Part shown: piece after piece, positions 1-6,244 of the stretch
Position numbering within the stretch: position 1 is the first letter of the stretch
Layout of the letters: every line of letters begins with the position of its first letter
Source: Pseudomonadota bacterium
GTDB lineage: Bacteria; Pseudomonadota; Alphaproteobacteria; Sphingomonadales; Sphingomonadaceae
NCBI GenBank assembly: GCA_030271565.1
Contig: JARXKR010000122.1
Coordinates: 1 to 6,740 of the forward strand
Length of the DNA stretch: 6,740 nucleotides
Direction: 5' to 3'
Program-made: the position numbers and the translations under genes
Notes under the pieces: generated by a model
The model's database searches: none
Told to the model about the DNA's origin: nothing
What the model saw: the letters and a program-made list of their open reading frames with translations, nothing else

Positions 1-719
1 AGCGGCGGATTGCCCAGCGCGGCGATCTGCGGCGGGGTGAACGCGGCGGGATCGACCGGCGAGGCGGGCGGCGGCACCAGCTCGGCGCAGCGGTGCTCCT
101 GTCCTGCCAGTAGCCCCACAGTGAAGTCTAGCCCGAGCGGCCCTGAAATTTCCTCAGCAACAAACTGCTTGATCGACCGGCCTTCGATGCGCCGGAACAG
201 CTCGGTGCCGAGAATGCCGATCGACAGCGCGTGATAGCCGCTGGCGCTGCCCGGGGCCCACAGCGGGGCCTGCGCCGCGAGCCGGGCTGCGGCGGCGCTG
301 CCCTGGAGCAGCTCGGGCTCGCTCGCCGGAGTGGTGAAGCCGCACAGCCCGGCCTGATGCGACAGCAGCTGTCCGATGGTCACCGCAGCCTTGCCATTTT
401 CGGCAAATTCGGGCCAGAAATCAGCCACCGGCTGGTCGTAGGAAAACAGCCCGCGGTCCGACGCCATCGCGTAGCAGGTGGCGTGGACGCCCTTGGTGGT
501 CGACCAGACATTGACCACGGTATCGGCGCGCCAGGGCCGACTGCGTGCCGGATCGGCCCAGCCGCCGTGGAGATCGACCACCATCTCGCCGCCGAGCGTT
601 ACGCTGAACGATGCGCCCAGCTCGTCGTTCTCGGCAAAGTTCGCGGCAAAAGCGTCGCGGACTTTGGCGAACTGGTCGGTGCAGTCGCCTGCAATCGTGA
701 TGTCGGCGGTGTCGGTCAT
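1..719 (-). CDS. Serine hydrolase of the class C beta-lactamase / EstB esterase family (3' end outside window)
   Basis: The first 239 residues are visible; the C-terminus runs off the low end of the window. The protein has the penicillin-binding-like fold signature: an S-x-x-K motif at residues 73-76 (context VWSTTKG), whose Ser is the expected nucleophile and Lys the general base. A second-motif tyrosine sits at 162 (context SGYHALSIG), where class C beta-lactamases have Y-x-N. The segment GQLLSHQAGL (116-125) is also typical of the family. No signal peptide is visible, so a cytoplasmic esterase, carboxylesterase or lactone/amide hydrolase is more likely than a periplasmic antibiotic-degrading beta-lactamase. 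The family is very diverse and the substrate cannot be named. The ATG start is supported by an AGGA ribosome site 7 nt upstream. The gene begins 22 bp after the thioesterase stop, so co-transcription is likely. The third motif (K-T-G or H-x-G) would lie beyond the window. Confidence 0.9.
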   Translation of the reverse strand, partial: MTDTADITIAGDCTDQFAKVRDAFAANFAENDELGASFSVTLGGEMVVDLHGGWADPARSRPWRADTVVNVWSTTKGVHATCYAMASDRGLFSYDQPVADFWPEFAENGKAAVTIGQLLSHQAGLCGFTTPASEPELLQGSAAAARLAAQAPLWAPGSASGYHALSIGILGTELFRRIEGRSIKQFVAEEISGPLGLDFTVGLLAGQEHRCAELVPPPASPVDPAAFTPPQIAALGNPP

Positions 720-741
720 CAACTCTTCCTCTTCCCAGTCC

Positions 742-1632
742 CTAAGCCTTCGGCACAACCTTGCGGATCATTCCCTCTTGCGCCACGCTCGCCACCAGTC
801 GTCCGTCCTGTGTAAACACCCGGCCGCGATTGAAGCCGCGGCCGTTGCCGCTCCACGGGCTGTCGGTGGCGTAAAGCAGCCATTCGTCGGCGCGAAACTC
901 TTCGTGAAACCACACCGCGTGGTCGAGGCTGGCGCTGACCACTTCGCCGCGCGCCCAGCTGAGGCCGTGGGGCAGGGCGCAAGTGCCGAGCAGGGTCATG
1001 TCGCTGGCGAAGGCGAGGATAGCGCGGTGCACGCGCGGGTCGTCAGGGAGCGGCGCTACCGCCTTGAACCACGAATGCGAGCGGGGCGGGGCGGCGACCG
1101 GGTTCATCCAGTGGCGGCCCTCGACCGCGCGCATTTCAACCGGACGGGGGGCAAAAAAGTGATGGCGTGCCTCAGGTCGGGCCTGCTCGGCGAACCGGCG
1201 GCGCACCTCGGTCTCGGGTTCGAGTTCGTCAGGTCCCGGCACATCTGGCATTTGCGCATCGACATGATGCAGCCCCTCCTCGTGCTTCTGGAATGAGGCG
1301 GTCATGCTGAAGATCGGGCGGCCCTGCTGACTGGCGACGACCCGGCGGTTGGAAAAGCTGCCGCCATCGAAATCGCGTTCGACCTTGTAGTCGGTCTCAT
1401 GCTCCTCGCTCCCGCCGCGCAGGAAATAGGCGTGGAGCGAGTGCGCCGGACGCGCCGGATCGACCGTCTGTTCGGCCGCGCCGAGCGCCTGCGCGATCAC
1501 CTGTCCGCCGAACACCCGGCCCACTCCGCCGCGTTTTTTGCGGCCGATGAAGTGGTCGTCGCCTTGGGACTTCACCTCAAGCAGCTTGACGAGGCCGGAT
1601 ACCAGCCGTTCGGGGGTGAGTTCAGCTTCCAT
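742..1632 (-). CDS. tesB: Acyl-CoA thioesterase II (TesB family)
   Basis: This enzyme hydrolyses acyl-CoA to free fatty acid and CoA in the cytoplasm. Its 296 residues match the family's usual 285-300 and form a tandem (double) hotdog fold. In the N-terminal half VFGGQVIAQAL (40-50), HSLHAYFLRGG (64-74) and the FSNRRVVASQQGRPIF region (93-108) are typical. In the C-terminal half ASDMTLLG (209-216), LDHAVWFH (236-243), DEWLLY (249-254), GRGFNRG (264-270) and VAQEGMIR (283-290) are typical. By alignment from memory to E. coli TesB (Asp204, Thr228, Gln278), the catalytic positions fall on Asp211, Ser235 and Gln285, so Ser replaces Thr. The ATG start gives the expected N-terminus (MEAELTPERLVSGLV) but has no good ribosome site. 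An AGGAG lies 41 nt further upstream, 5 nt before an in-frame ATT. The serine hydrolase gene follows after 22 bp on the same strand. The physiological substrate is not shown by the sequence. Confidence 0.93.
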   Translation of the reverse strand: MEAELTPERLVSGLVKLLEVKSQGDDHFIGRKKRGGVGRVFGGQVIAQALGAAEQTVDPARPAHSLHAYFLRGGSEEHETDYKVERDFDGGSFSNRRVVASQQGRPIFSMTASFQKHEEGLHHVDAQMPDVPGPDELEPETEVRRRFAEQARPEARHHFFAPRPVEMRAVEGRHWMNPVAAPPRSHSWFKAVAPLPDDPRVHRAILAFASDMTLLGTCALPHGLSWARGEVVSASLDHAVWFHEEFRADEWLLYATDSPWSGNGRGFNRGRVFTQDGRLVASVAQEGMIRKVVPKA

Positions 1633-1688
1633 CGCCGCGCTTTGCGTTGCGATTGAAGACGCGTCAATGGGGTCTCCTAGGAAGACGT

Positions 1689-1833
1689 GCTCGCGCAGAG
1701 ACCGCAGAGGACGCAGAGAGGCCGGAGCTGGTCATTCGGCGAAGCCGCACGTATTCTCAACGTATCGATAAGGAGCTGATGCACGGTCTGCGGTGTTGAT
1801 CGTCTCTGCGTCCTCTGCGTTCTCTGCGCGAGC
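1689..1833. repeat. Intergenic inverted repeat with 31-bp arms made of 9-bp CGCAGAG units
   Basis: The spacer 1633-1843 has no gene. It holds two inverted arms, 1689-1719 and 1803-1833, identical over 31 bp except for one base (C on the left, the equivalent of A on the right). Each arm consists of three 9-bp units of the form CGCAGAGNN; on the left they are at 1694-1702, 1703-1711 and 1712-1720. The arms flank an 83-bp centre with a small CGGC-GAA-GCCG hairpin (1737-1747), two direct copies of ACGTAT (1749-1754, 1760-1765) and two of GGAGCTG (1724-1730, 1772-1778). No transposase or clear target-site duplication is present. The layout resembles a non-autonomous MITE- or REP-like element. It lies directly after the acyltransferase stop and could also act as a transcript-end hairpin, although no T-run follows. 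Confidence 0.8.
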
Positions 1834-1843
1834 CCTTCTTAAT

Positions 1844-3010
1844 TCAAACCCCCGCCGGATTGCGCCCCAGCTCGGCCCGCACTAGCCGCGCGAACAGCGC
1901 CCGGCGCAGCTTGCCGCCGATCGCGATCGACATGCGCCCGATCGGGCGACGTTCGCGCCAGATGTGGTCGATCATCGGATGGTCGGCAGCGGCGCAGCTA
2001 TCGCACCAGTCGACTGCGGGGTTGTTCAGCAGCGCCAGGTTTTCGCGCTGGACCAGCACGCCGGGCGAATAGCGGGCATAGCGTTCATCGAACGCGGTCT
2101 TGTACGAGAACGCCCCGGGCGGGGCGATGAAATTGGCGAGCATTGCGATGGGCTCATCATCGAGCGTCAGCGTCAGCCGCTCGAGCCGGCCCTGCGTGGC
2201 AGCCCCGAACAGCGCTTCCTTGAACATCCGCGTGGTGGTCTGGTGCGAGGCGATCGCGGAACCCTGGGTGCCCTTCCAGCCCGAATGCTCGAGCGCGAGG
2301 AAGTCTTCGATCCACCGGGCCAGACCTTCGTCGGTCGTGGTCCGCGTCATGCCAACCTCGCCCAGTTCACACAGGCGGTTGTACTGGCGGCGCAGTTCCT
2401 TGCGCTTCTTGCCCGAGAGCGAGGCTTCGAAATAGGCTTCGGGTGAAAGCTCCGAGGCGAGCATGGCGCGATCTTCGCGGTGGACTACGGCAGCCAAGCG
2501 GCCTTGCTCGCCGAGGACCTTATGCAAGGCGTCGTGGAGCGGGCCGGCCAGCGGCATTTGCGCGAGGTGGAGGAACAGCCCGCGCCCGGCATTGGCATCG
2601 GCCCATTCAAACAGCGCGCGCCAGAACTCCTGCTCGAGCCCGCGTGCGACCAACGGTGCGCCAAGGAAACAGTTGGGGTGGACCCACCCGGCGAGGTGCG
2701 GCACCGGCCAGCCATAGTACTTGGCGGGCGCGTGCAGCGGCAGCAGCCCGGCGAGCTCGCCGTCGGCCTCGAACCGCAGCAGCTTGACCCGGCCATCGGG
2801 ATCGAACGCGCGCAAGGCAGAGAGCAGATACCAGCTTTCGTGGAACGGGTTGGGCTCGGCGGCGCAAGCGGCGAGGGCATCCCAGGCAAGCCGCGCTTCG
2901 GGGCTGTCCATCGATGTCCAGCCGGCGGCACGGATCGCCATGGCGCGCGGCAGGGATTGCGGCAGCGTGCCGCAGCTCTCAGCCGGAGGTGCCAAAGCAC
3001 TGCTCGCCAC
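1844..3010 (-). CDS. GNAT-fold acyltransferase of the CelD / FemAB-like (Acetyltransf_6) family
   Basis: This 388-residue protein has no signal peptide or membrane segment. Two GNAT-like halves can be seen. The N-terminal half includes AEPNPFHESWYLLSALRAF (51-69) and the LLRF...GELAGLLPLH strand pair (77-93). The C-terminal half is typical of the CelD/BioF2-like acyltransferase domain: SGKKRKELRRQ (199-209), LEHSGWKG (240-247), a strand pair LTLDDEPIAMLANFI (281-295), YKTAFDERYARYSPG (303-317) and DHIWRERRPIG (348-358). Relatives are annotated as cellulose-biosynthesis CelD-like or FemAB-like proteins and are often linked to exopolysaccharide or envelope acylation; the acceptor here is unknown. 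The start is GTG, preceded by a strong GAGGAGG whose AGGAGG core (3021-3026) sits 10 nt upstream. A later in-frame ATG at codon 24 is possible but less well supported. The gene is isolated: the hppA terminator lies upstream and the repeat element downstream. Confidence 0.85.
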   Translation of the reverse strand: MASSALAPPAESCGTLPQSLPRAMAIRAAGWTSMDSPEARLAWDALAACAAEPNPFHESWYLLSALRAFDPDGRVKLLRFEADGELAGLLPLHAPAKYYGWPVPHLAGWVHPNCFLGAPLVARGLEQEFWRALFEWADANAGRGLFLHLAQMPLAGPLHDALHKVLGEQGRLAAVVHREDRAMLASELSPEAYFEASLSGKKRKELRRQYNRLCELGEVGMTRTTTDEGLARWIEDFLALEHSGWKGTQGSAIASHQTTTRMFKEALFGAATQGRLERLTLTLDDEPIAMLANFIAPPGAFSYKTAFDERYARYSPGVLVQRENLALLNNPAVDWCDSCAAADHPMIDHIWRERRPIGRMSIAIGGKLRRALFARLVRAELGRNPAGV

Positions 3011-3020
3011 TTCGAATATG

Positions 3021-3070
3021 CCTCCTCAGCGGCGGATATTTACCGCCACTGCGAGGATTTAGCCGGTAAA
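3021..3070 (-). promoter_or_regulatory. Acyltransferase gene leader: possible SD-masking hairpin with a competing pairing
   Basis: Read on the minus strand, AGTGGCGG (3050-3043) pairs with CCGCCGCT (3035-3028) around a 7-nt AT-rich loop, giving 8 bp including one wobble. After a 2-nt GC bulge, CCTC (3056-3053) pairs with GAGG (3027-3024), the first half of the GAGGAGG ribosome site of the acyltransferase gene. Upstream TTTACCG (3070-3064) can instead pair with CGGTAAA (3045-3039), which would open the first hairpin. This is the layout of a translational switch, but no transcription start is known. If the AT-rich TAAATA at 3042-3037 is itself a -10 box, the mRNA would begin too late to contain the hairpin. 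No convincing -35 was found. Confidence 0.3.
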
Positions 3071-3085
3071 CGCCAAGGAAAGGCT

Positions 3086-3122
3086 AACGAAAACCCCGCC
3101 CGGATCGCTCCGGGCGGGGTTT
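3086..3122 (-). terminator. Rho-independent terminator of hppA
   Basis: A perfect 14-bp GC-rich stem (arms 3109-3122 and 3091-3104) with a 4-nt loop (3105-3108) begins 22 nt after the hppA stop codon. On the minus strand the stem ends in GGGGTTT and continues TCGTT, giving a run of four T. The plus strand has a shorter T-run, so the minus-strand reading is preferred. It separates hppA from the acyltransferase gene. Confidence 0.9.
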
Positions 3123-3144
3123 CGTGTTCAGCCAGACATGGCGC

Positions 3145-5256
3145 TTAGTGTGCAGCCAAAGCGGCGAGCAGCAGCAAGGCCACGATATTGGTGATCTTGA
3201 TCATCGGGTTGACCGCCGGACCGGCGGTATCCTTGTACGGATCGCCGACCGTGTCGCCGGTCACCGCAGCCTTGTGGGCTTCGGAGCCCTTACCGCCGTG
3301 GTTGCCGTCTTCGATGAACTTCTTGGCGTTGTCCCACGCGCCGCCGCCCGAGGTCATCGAGATCGCGACGAACAGCCCGCCAACGATCACGCCCAGCAGC
3401 AGTGCGCCGAGCGCAGCGAAGCCCTCTGCTTGCCCGGCCACCGCAGTGATCACGTAATAGACCACGATCGGGGCCAGCACCGGCAGCAGCGACGGGATAA
3501 TCATTTCGCGGATCGCTGCCTTGGTGACCAGATCGACCGTGCGGGCATAGTCCGGCTTGGTCTCGTAGGTCATGATGCCAGGGTTCTTGGCGAACTGGTC
3601 GCGCACGTCCTTGACCACTTCGCCCGCCGCGCGGCCCACCGCAGTCATGCCCATCGAACCGAACAGGTAGGGCAGCAATGCGCCGAGTAGCAGCCCGACG
3701 ATCACATAGGGGTTCTCAAGACTGAAGTTGACCGTCAGCTCGGGGAAGAACGCCTTGAGGTCGGTGGTATAGGCGGCGAACAGCACCAGCGCGGCGAGTC
3801 CGGCCGATCCGATTGCGTAGCCCTTGGTCACTGCCTTGGTGGTGTTGCCCACCGCGTCGAGCGCGTCGGTCTTCTTGCGGACCTCGTCGTCGAGCCCGGC
3901 CATTTCGGCAATGCCGCCGGCGTTGTCGGTAACCGGCCCGTAAGCATCGAGCGCCACCACCATCCCGGCGAGAGCCAGCATCGCGGTTGCCGCATAGGCG
4001 ATCCCGATCAGTCCGGCGAGCTGGTAAGCGATGATGATCCCGGCGCAGATCACCAGCGTCGGCAGGGCAGTCGATTCCATCGAAATCGCCAGCCCCTGGA
4101 TCACGTTGGTGCCGTGGCCCGTCTCCGAAGCCTTGGCGATCGAGCGCACCGGGCGGTAATTGGTGCCGGTGTAATATTCGGTAATCCAGATGATCAGCGC
4201 GGTGATGACCAGGCCGACCAGCGAGCAATAGAACAGCGTGCGGGCAGAGAACGGCTGATCGGCGATCTGCGTTTCCATGCCGGCCAGGCTGAACCCGCCG
4301 CTGACTGCATAGTCGATCGCGAACCAGATTGCCGGAACCGAAAGCACCGCAGTCATCAGGAAGCCCTTGTACATGGCACCCATGATGTTCTTGCCGCCAC
4401 CGAGGCGAACGAAATAGGTGCCGATGATCGAGGTGACGATGCACACCCCGCCGATCAGCAGCGGCAGGCTCATCAGCTGCAGCAGGTTCGATGCGTCCTT
4501 GAGCAGCAGCGCGGTCAGCACCATGGTCGCACCGATGGTGACGACGTAGGTTTCGAACAAGTCGGCCGCCATACCGGCGCAGTCGCCGACATTGTCACCC
4601 ACATTATCGGCGATAACCGCCGGGTTGCGGGGATCGTCTTCGGGGATGCCGGCTTCGACCTTGCCGACCAGATCGGCGCCGACGTCAGCCGCCTTGGTGA
4701 AGATCCCGCCGCCGAGCCGCGCGAAGATCGAAATCAGCGAGGCACCGAAGGCGAGAGCAACCAGGCCATCGACCACTGTGCGGTCATCGCCGCCGACCGA
4801 ATGACCCGCAGGCCCGGTCAAATACCAGAAGAACCCGGAAATCGCCAGCAAGGCAAGGCCCGCCACCAGCATCCCGGTGATCGCGCCGGCCCGGAATGCG
4901 AGGGTCAGCCCCTCTTGCAGCCCGACCTGCGCCGCCGCAGCGGTGCGGACGTTCGAGCGCACCGAGATGTTCATCCCGATGAACCCGGTCGCGCCCGAAA
5001 GCACCGCGCCGAGCACAAAGCCCGCCGCCGAAACCGGTCCGAGGAACACGCCGACCAGCACCGCGACGACCACGCCGACCATCGCAATGGTGCGGTACTG
5101 CCGTCCGAGATAGGCCTGTGCGCCTTCCTGGATGGCTGCGGCAATCTCTTGCATCTTCTCATTGCCGGCCGATGCACCAAGCACCTGCCGGCTGGTGACG
5201 AAGCCATAAACGATGGCTGTCAGTCCCAGAATAATTGCGATCGTGACGAGGTTCAC
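3145..5256 (-). CDS. hppA: Membrane-bound K+-independent H+-translocating pyrophosphatase
   Basis: This integral membrane pump couples hydrolysis of PPi to two phosphates with proton transport across the cytoplasmic membrane. The 703 residues are full length for the bacterial family and show many hydrophobic segments, the first at about 3-20; family members have about 16 helices. The substrate-binding loops are intact: DVGADLVGKVE (191-201), DNVGDNVGD (217-225), DAYGPVTDNAGGIAEM (437-452), DNAKK (642-646), and the GDTVGDPYKDTAGPAVNP segment starting at 667. The segment GNTTKAVTKG (470-479) has Lys474 and Thr477. In this family Lys and Thr at these sites mark the K+-independent class; K+-dependent enzymes have Ala at the first. 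H+ rather than Na+ as the pumped ion is inferred from this class. The start is GTG, with AGGGGGAG (5263-5270) 6 nt upstream. The gene stands alone between two hairpins. It likely drains PPi from biosynthesis and adds to the proton gradient. Confidence 0.98.
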   Translation of the reverse strand: MNLVTIAIILGLTAIVYGFVTSRQVLGASAGNEKMQEIAAAIQEGAQAYLGRQYRTIAMVGVVVAVLVGVFLGPVSAAGFVLGAVLSGATGFIGMNISVRSNVRTAAAAQVGLQEGLTLAFRAGAITGMLVAGLALLAISGFFWYLTGPAGHSVGGDDRTVVDGLVALAFGASLISIFARLGGGIFTKAADVGADLVGKVEAGIPEDDPRNPAVIADNVGDNVGDCAGMAADLFETYVVTIGATMVLTALLLKDASNLLQLMSLPLLIGGVCIVTSIIGTYFVRLGGGKNIMGAMYKGFLMTAVLSVPAIWFAIDYAVSGGFSLAGMETQIADQPFSARTLFYCSLVGLVITALIIWITEYYTGTNYRPVRSIAKASETGHGTNVIQGLAISMESTALPTLVICAGIIIAYQLAGLIGIAYAATAMLALAGMVVALDAYGPVTDNAGGIAEMAGLDDEVRKKTDALDAVGNTTKAVTKGYAIGSAGLAALVLFAAYTTDLKAFFPELTVNFSLENPYVIVGLLLGALLPYLFGSMGMTAVGRAAGEVVKDVRDQFAKNPGIMTYETKPDYARTVDLVTKAAIREMIIPSLLPVLAPIVVYYVITAVAGQAEGFAALGALLLGVIVGGLFVAISMTSGGGAWDNAKKFIEDGNHGGKGSEAHKAAVTGDTVGDPYKDTAGPAVNPMIKITNIVALLLLAALAAH

Positions 5257-5286
5257 GGGCCGCTCCCCCTAGTTGTTAATGTTCAT

Positions 5287-5312
5287 AACGAAAGCCCCGC
5301 GACTGGCGGGGC
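5287..5312 (-). terminator. Terminator-like hairpin between thiL and hppA
   Basis: GCCCCGC and its perfect complement (5306-5312 and 5294-5300) form a 7-bp stem with a 5-nt loop. On the minus strand it is followed by TTTCGTT (5293-5287). It lies 65 nt after the thiL stop and 30 nt before the hppA start codon, so it probably ends the hisD-nusB-thiL transcript. Its tail closely resembles that of the hppA terminator. If the hppA promoter lies upstream of it, the hairpin would instead be in the hppA leader. The T-run is short, so efficiency is uncertain. Confidence 0.5.
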
Positions 5313-5321
5313 GGCGGGCAA

Positions 5322-5349
5322 GCTATAGGGCGGATTTGCAGCAATGCAA
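5322..5349 (-). promoter_or_regulatory. Candidate hppA promoter
   Basis: On the minus strand TTGCAT (5349-5344) and TATAGC (5327-5322) are separated by 16 bp, giving a weak sigma-70-like match upstream of hppA. A 5-bp inverted repeat TTGCA-GCAA-TGCAA (5336-5349) overlaps the -35 element. If used, the transcript would contain the 5294-5312 hairpin in its leader of roughly 60 nt. The match is poor enough that chance is a real possibility. Confidence 0.22.
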
Positions 5350-5377
5350 CGCTTCTGCGGCGCTTTGTGCAGACCTT

Positions 5378-6244
5378 TCAGCGATGCTCGTAGCCGAGCG
5401 TTCCGCTGGGCTCCGCGCCGTCCAGCAGGAGCGGTGCGGGGCCCTGTGGCAGGACCCGCCCGATGCGATGCGCGGTGATTGTGGGGCTTGTTCCGGATGC
5501 CAGTGCGAACAGCAACTGATAGTCATCGCCCCAGCGCAGCGCCTCATCGCGGCGCGCTTCGGGTGTGGCAATCGGCACGGCCTGCGTGTCGATATCGATG
5601 GTGACCTGCGATGCCTCGGCCATGCGCCGGGCATCGAGCAGCAGCCCGTCGGACACGTCCATCATCGCGCTGACCACGGGTGCCAGCGCGCGGCCTTCAG
5701 CCAGCAGCGCGGTGGGGCGGCGGTAAGCGAGGCTGTCGCCGTTGCTCGCCTTGAGCGCTTCGAACCCGAGCATTGCCGCGCCGACCGGCCCGGTCAGCCA
5801 CAAGGTGTCTCCCGCCTGCGCGCCGCTGCGCGATGGCACCGGGCGATGCGTCGCCCGCCCCAGCGCGGTCAGCCCCAGCACCTGCGCGCCGGTTGCCGAA
5901 ATCGTATCGCCGCCGAGCAGCGGGACATTGTAATGCGCCAGCACCTCGCCCAGCCCCGCCACAAACCGCGCATCGTCCGCGCCAAGCTGGTAGCCGAGCA
6001 ACACCCCGAGCGGCTCGGCCCCCTTGGCGGCCAGATCGGACAGGTTGCTCGCGACCAGCTTCCACGCAACGTCGGCCGGGTCCTGTCCGGCCAGGTAATG
6101 CACCCCCTCGGCCATTGCGTCATGGGTGAGGATCAGTGTTTCAGCGCCGAAGTCGATCACCGCGCAGTCGTCATTCAGACCGCGCGCCGCCGGGTGCGTG
6201 GCGAGGCCGCGCAGCGCGGCGATGAAGGCGCTTTCCGCGCTCAG
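5378..6244 (-). CDS. thiL: Thiamine-monophosphate kinase, probable CTG start
   Basis: ThiL phosphorylates thiamine monophosphate with ATP to give thiamine diphosphate, the last step of cofactor synthesis, in the cytoplasm. I read 288 residues, somewhat shorter than E. coli ThiL (about 325). Family motifs are clear: LNDDCAVID (23-31, metal-binding DD at 25-26), HDAMAEGVHY (41-50), SNLSDLAAKGAEP (66-78), LLGGDTISATG (109-119), MMDVSDGLLLDARRMAEAS (194-212) and WGDDYQLLFAL (238-248, where GEDYELL is usual). The frame from the nusB stop to the GTG at 6160 is open and encodes the expected N-terminus (SAESAFIAALRGLATHPAARG), but contains no ATG, GTG or TTG. The only sensible start is CTG (6244-6242), which overlaps the nusB TGA as CTGA. 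Starting at the GTG at 6160 would delete the DD motif. Reinitiation after nusB would explain the weak ribosome site. A sequence error at the first codon is the alternative. Confidence 0.93.
   Translation of the reverse strand: MSAESAFIAALRGLATHPAARGLNDDCAVIDFGAETLILTHDAMAEGVHYLAGQDPADVAWKLVASNLSDLAAKGAEPLGVLLGYQLGADDARFVAGLGEVLAHYNVPLLGGDTISATGAQVLGLTALGRATHRPVPSRSGAQAGDTLWLTGPVGAAMLGFEALKASNGDSLAYRRPTALLAEGRALAPVVSAMMDVSDGLLLDARRMAEASQVTIDIDTQAVPIATPEARRDEALRWGDDYQLLFALASGTSPTITAHRIGRVLPQGPAPLLLDGAEPSGTLGYEHR

Noticed and set aside
1..719. Antibiotic-resistance beta-lactamase
   Set aside because: The S-x-x-K and Tyr motifs are shared with esterases and peptidases. There is no visible signal peptide, the position after acyl-CoA thioesterase fits an intracellular hydrolase better, and the third motif is outside the window.
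478..1296. 272-codon open frame on the plus strand over tesB and the serine hydrolase gene
   Set aside because: It is antisense to clear coding sequence on both sides, with no recognisable domain.
1689..1833. CRISPR array or tandem-repeat locus
   Set aside because: The arms are a single inverted pair made of adjacent 9-bp units. There are no regularly spaced direct repeats with unique spacers and no cas genes.
2485..3000. 171-codon minus-strand frame overlapping the acyltransferase gene
   Set aside because: It is an alternative frame inside a gene whose own frame carries continuous family similarity. There is no sign of a programmed frameshift.
4114..5328. 404-codon open frame on the plus strand across hppA
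   Set aside because: It is a shadow of hppA, rich in Asp, Arg, His and Gln in the pattern produced by reading a hydrophobic membrane protein gene on the opposite strand. No ribosome site or motif was seen.
5257..5377. TPP riboswitch linked to the thiamine gene
   Set aside because: This spacer is downstream of thiL, and thiL overlaps nusB with no leader of its own. I recognise no THI-box core motifs here.
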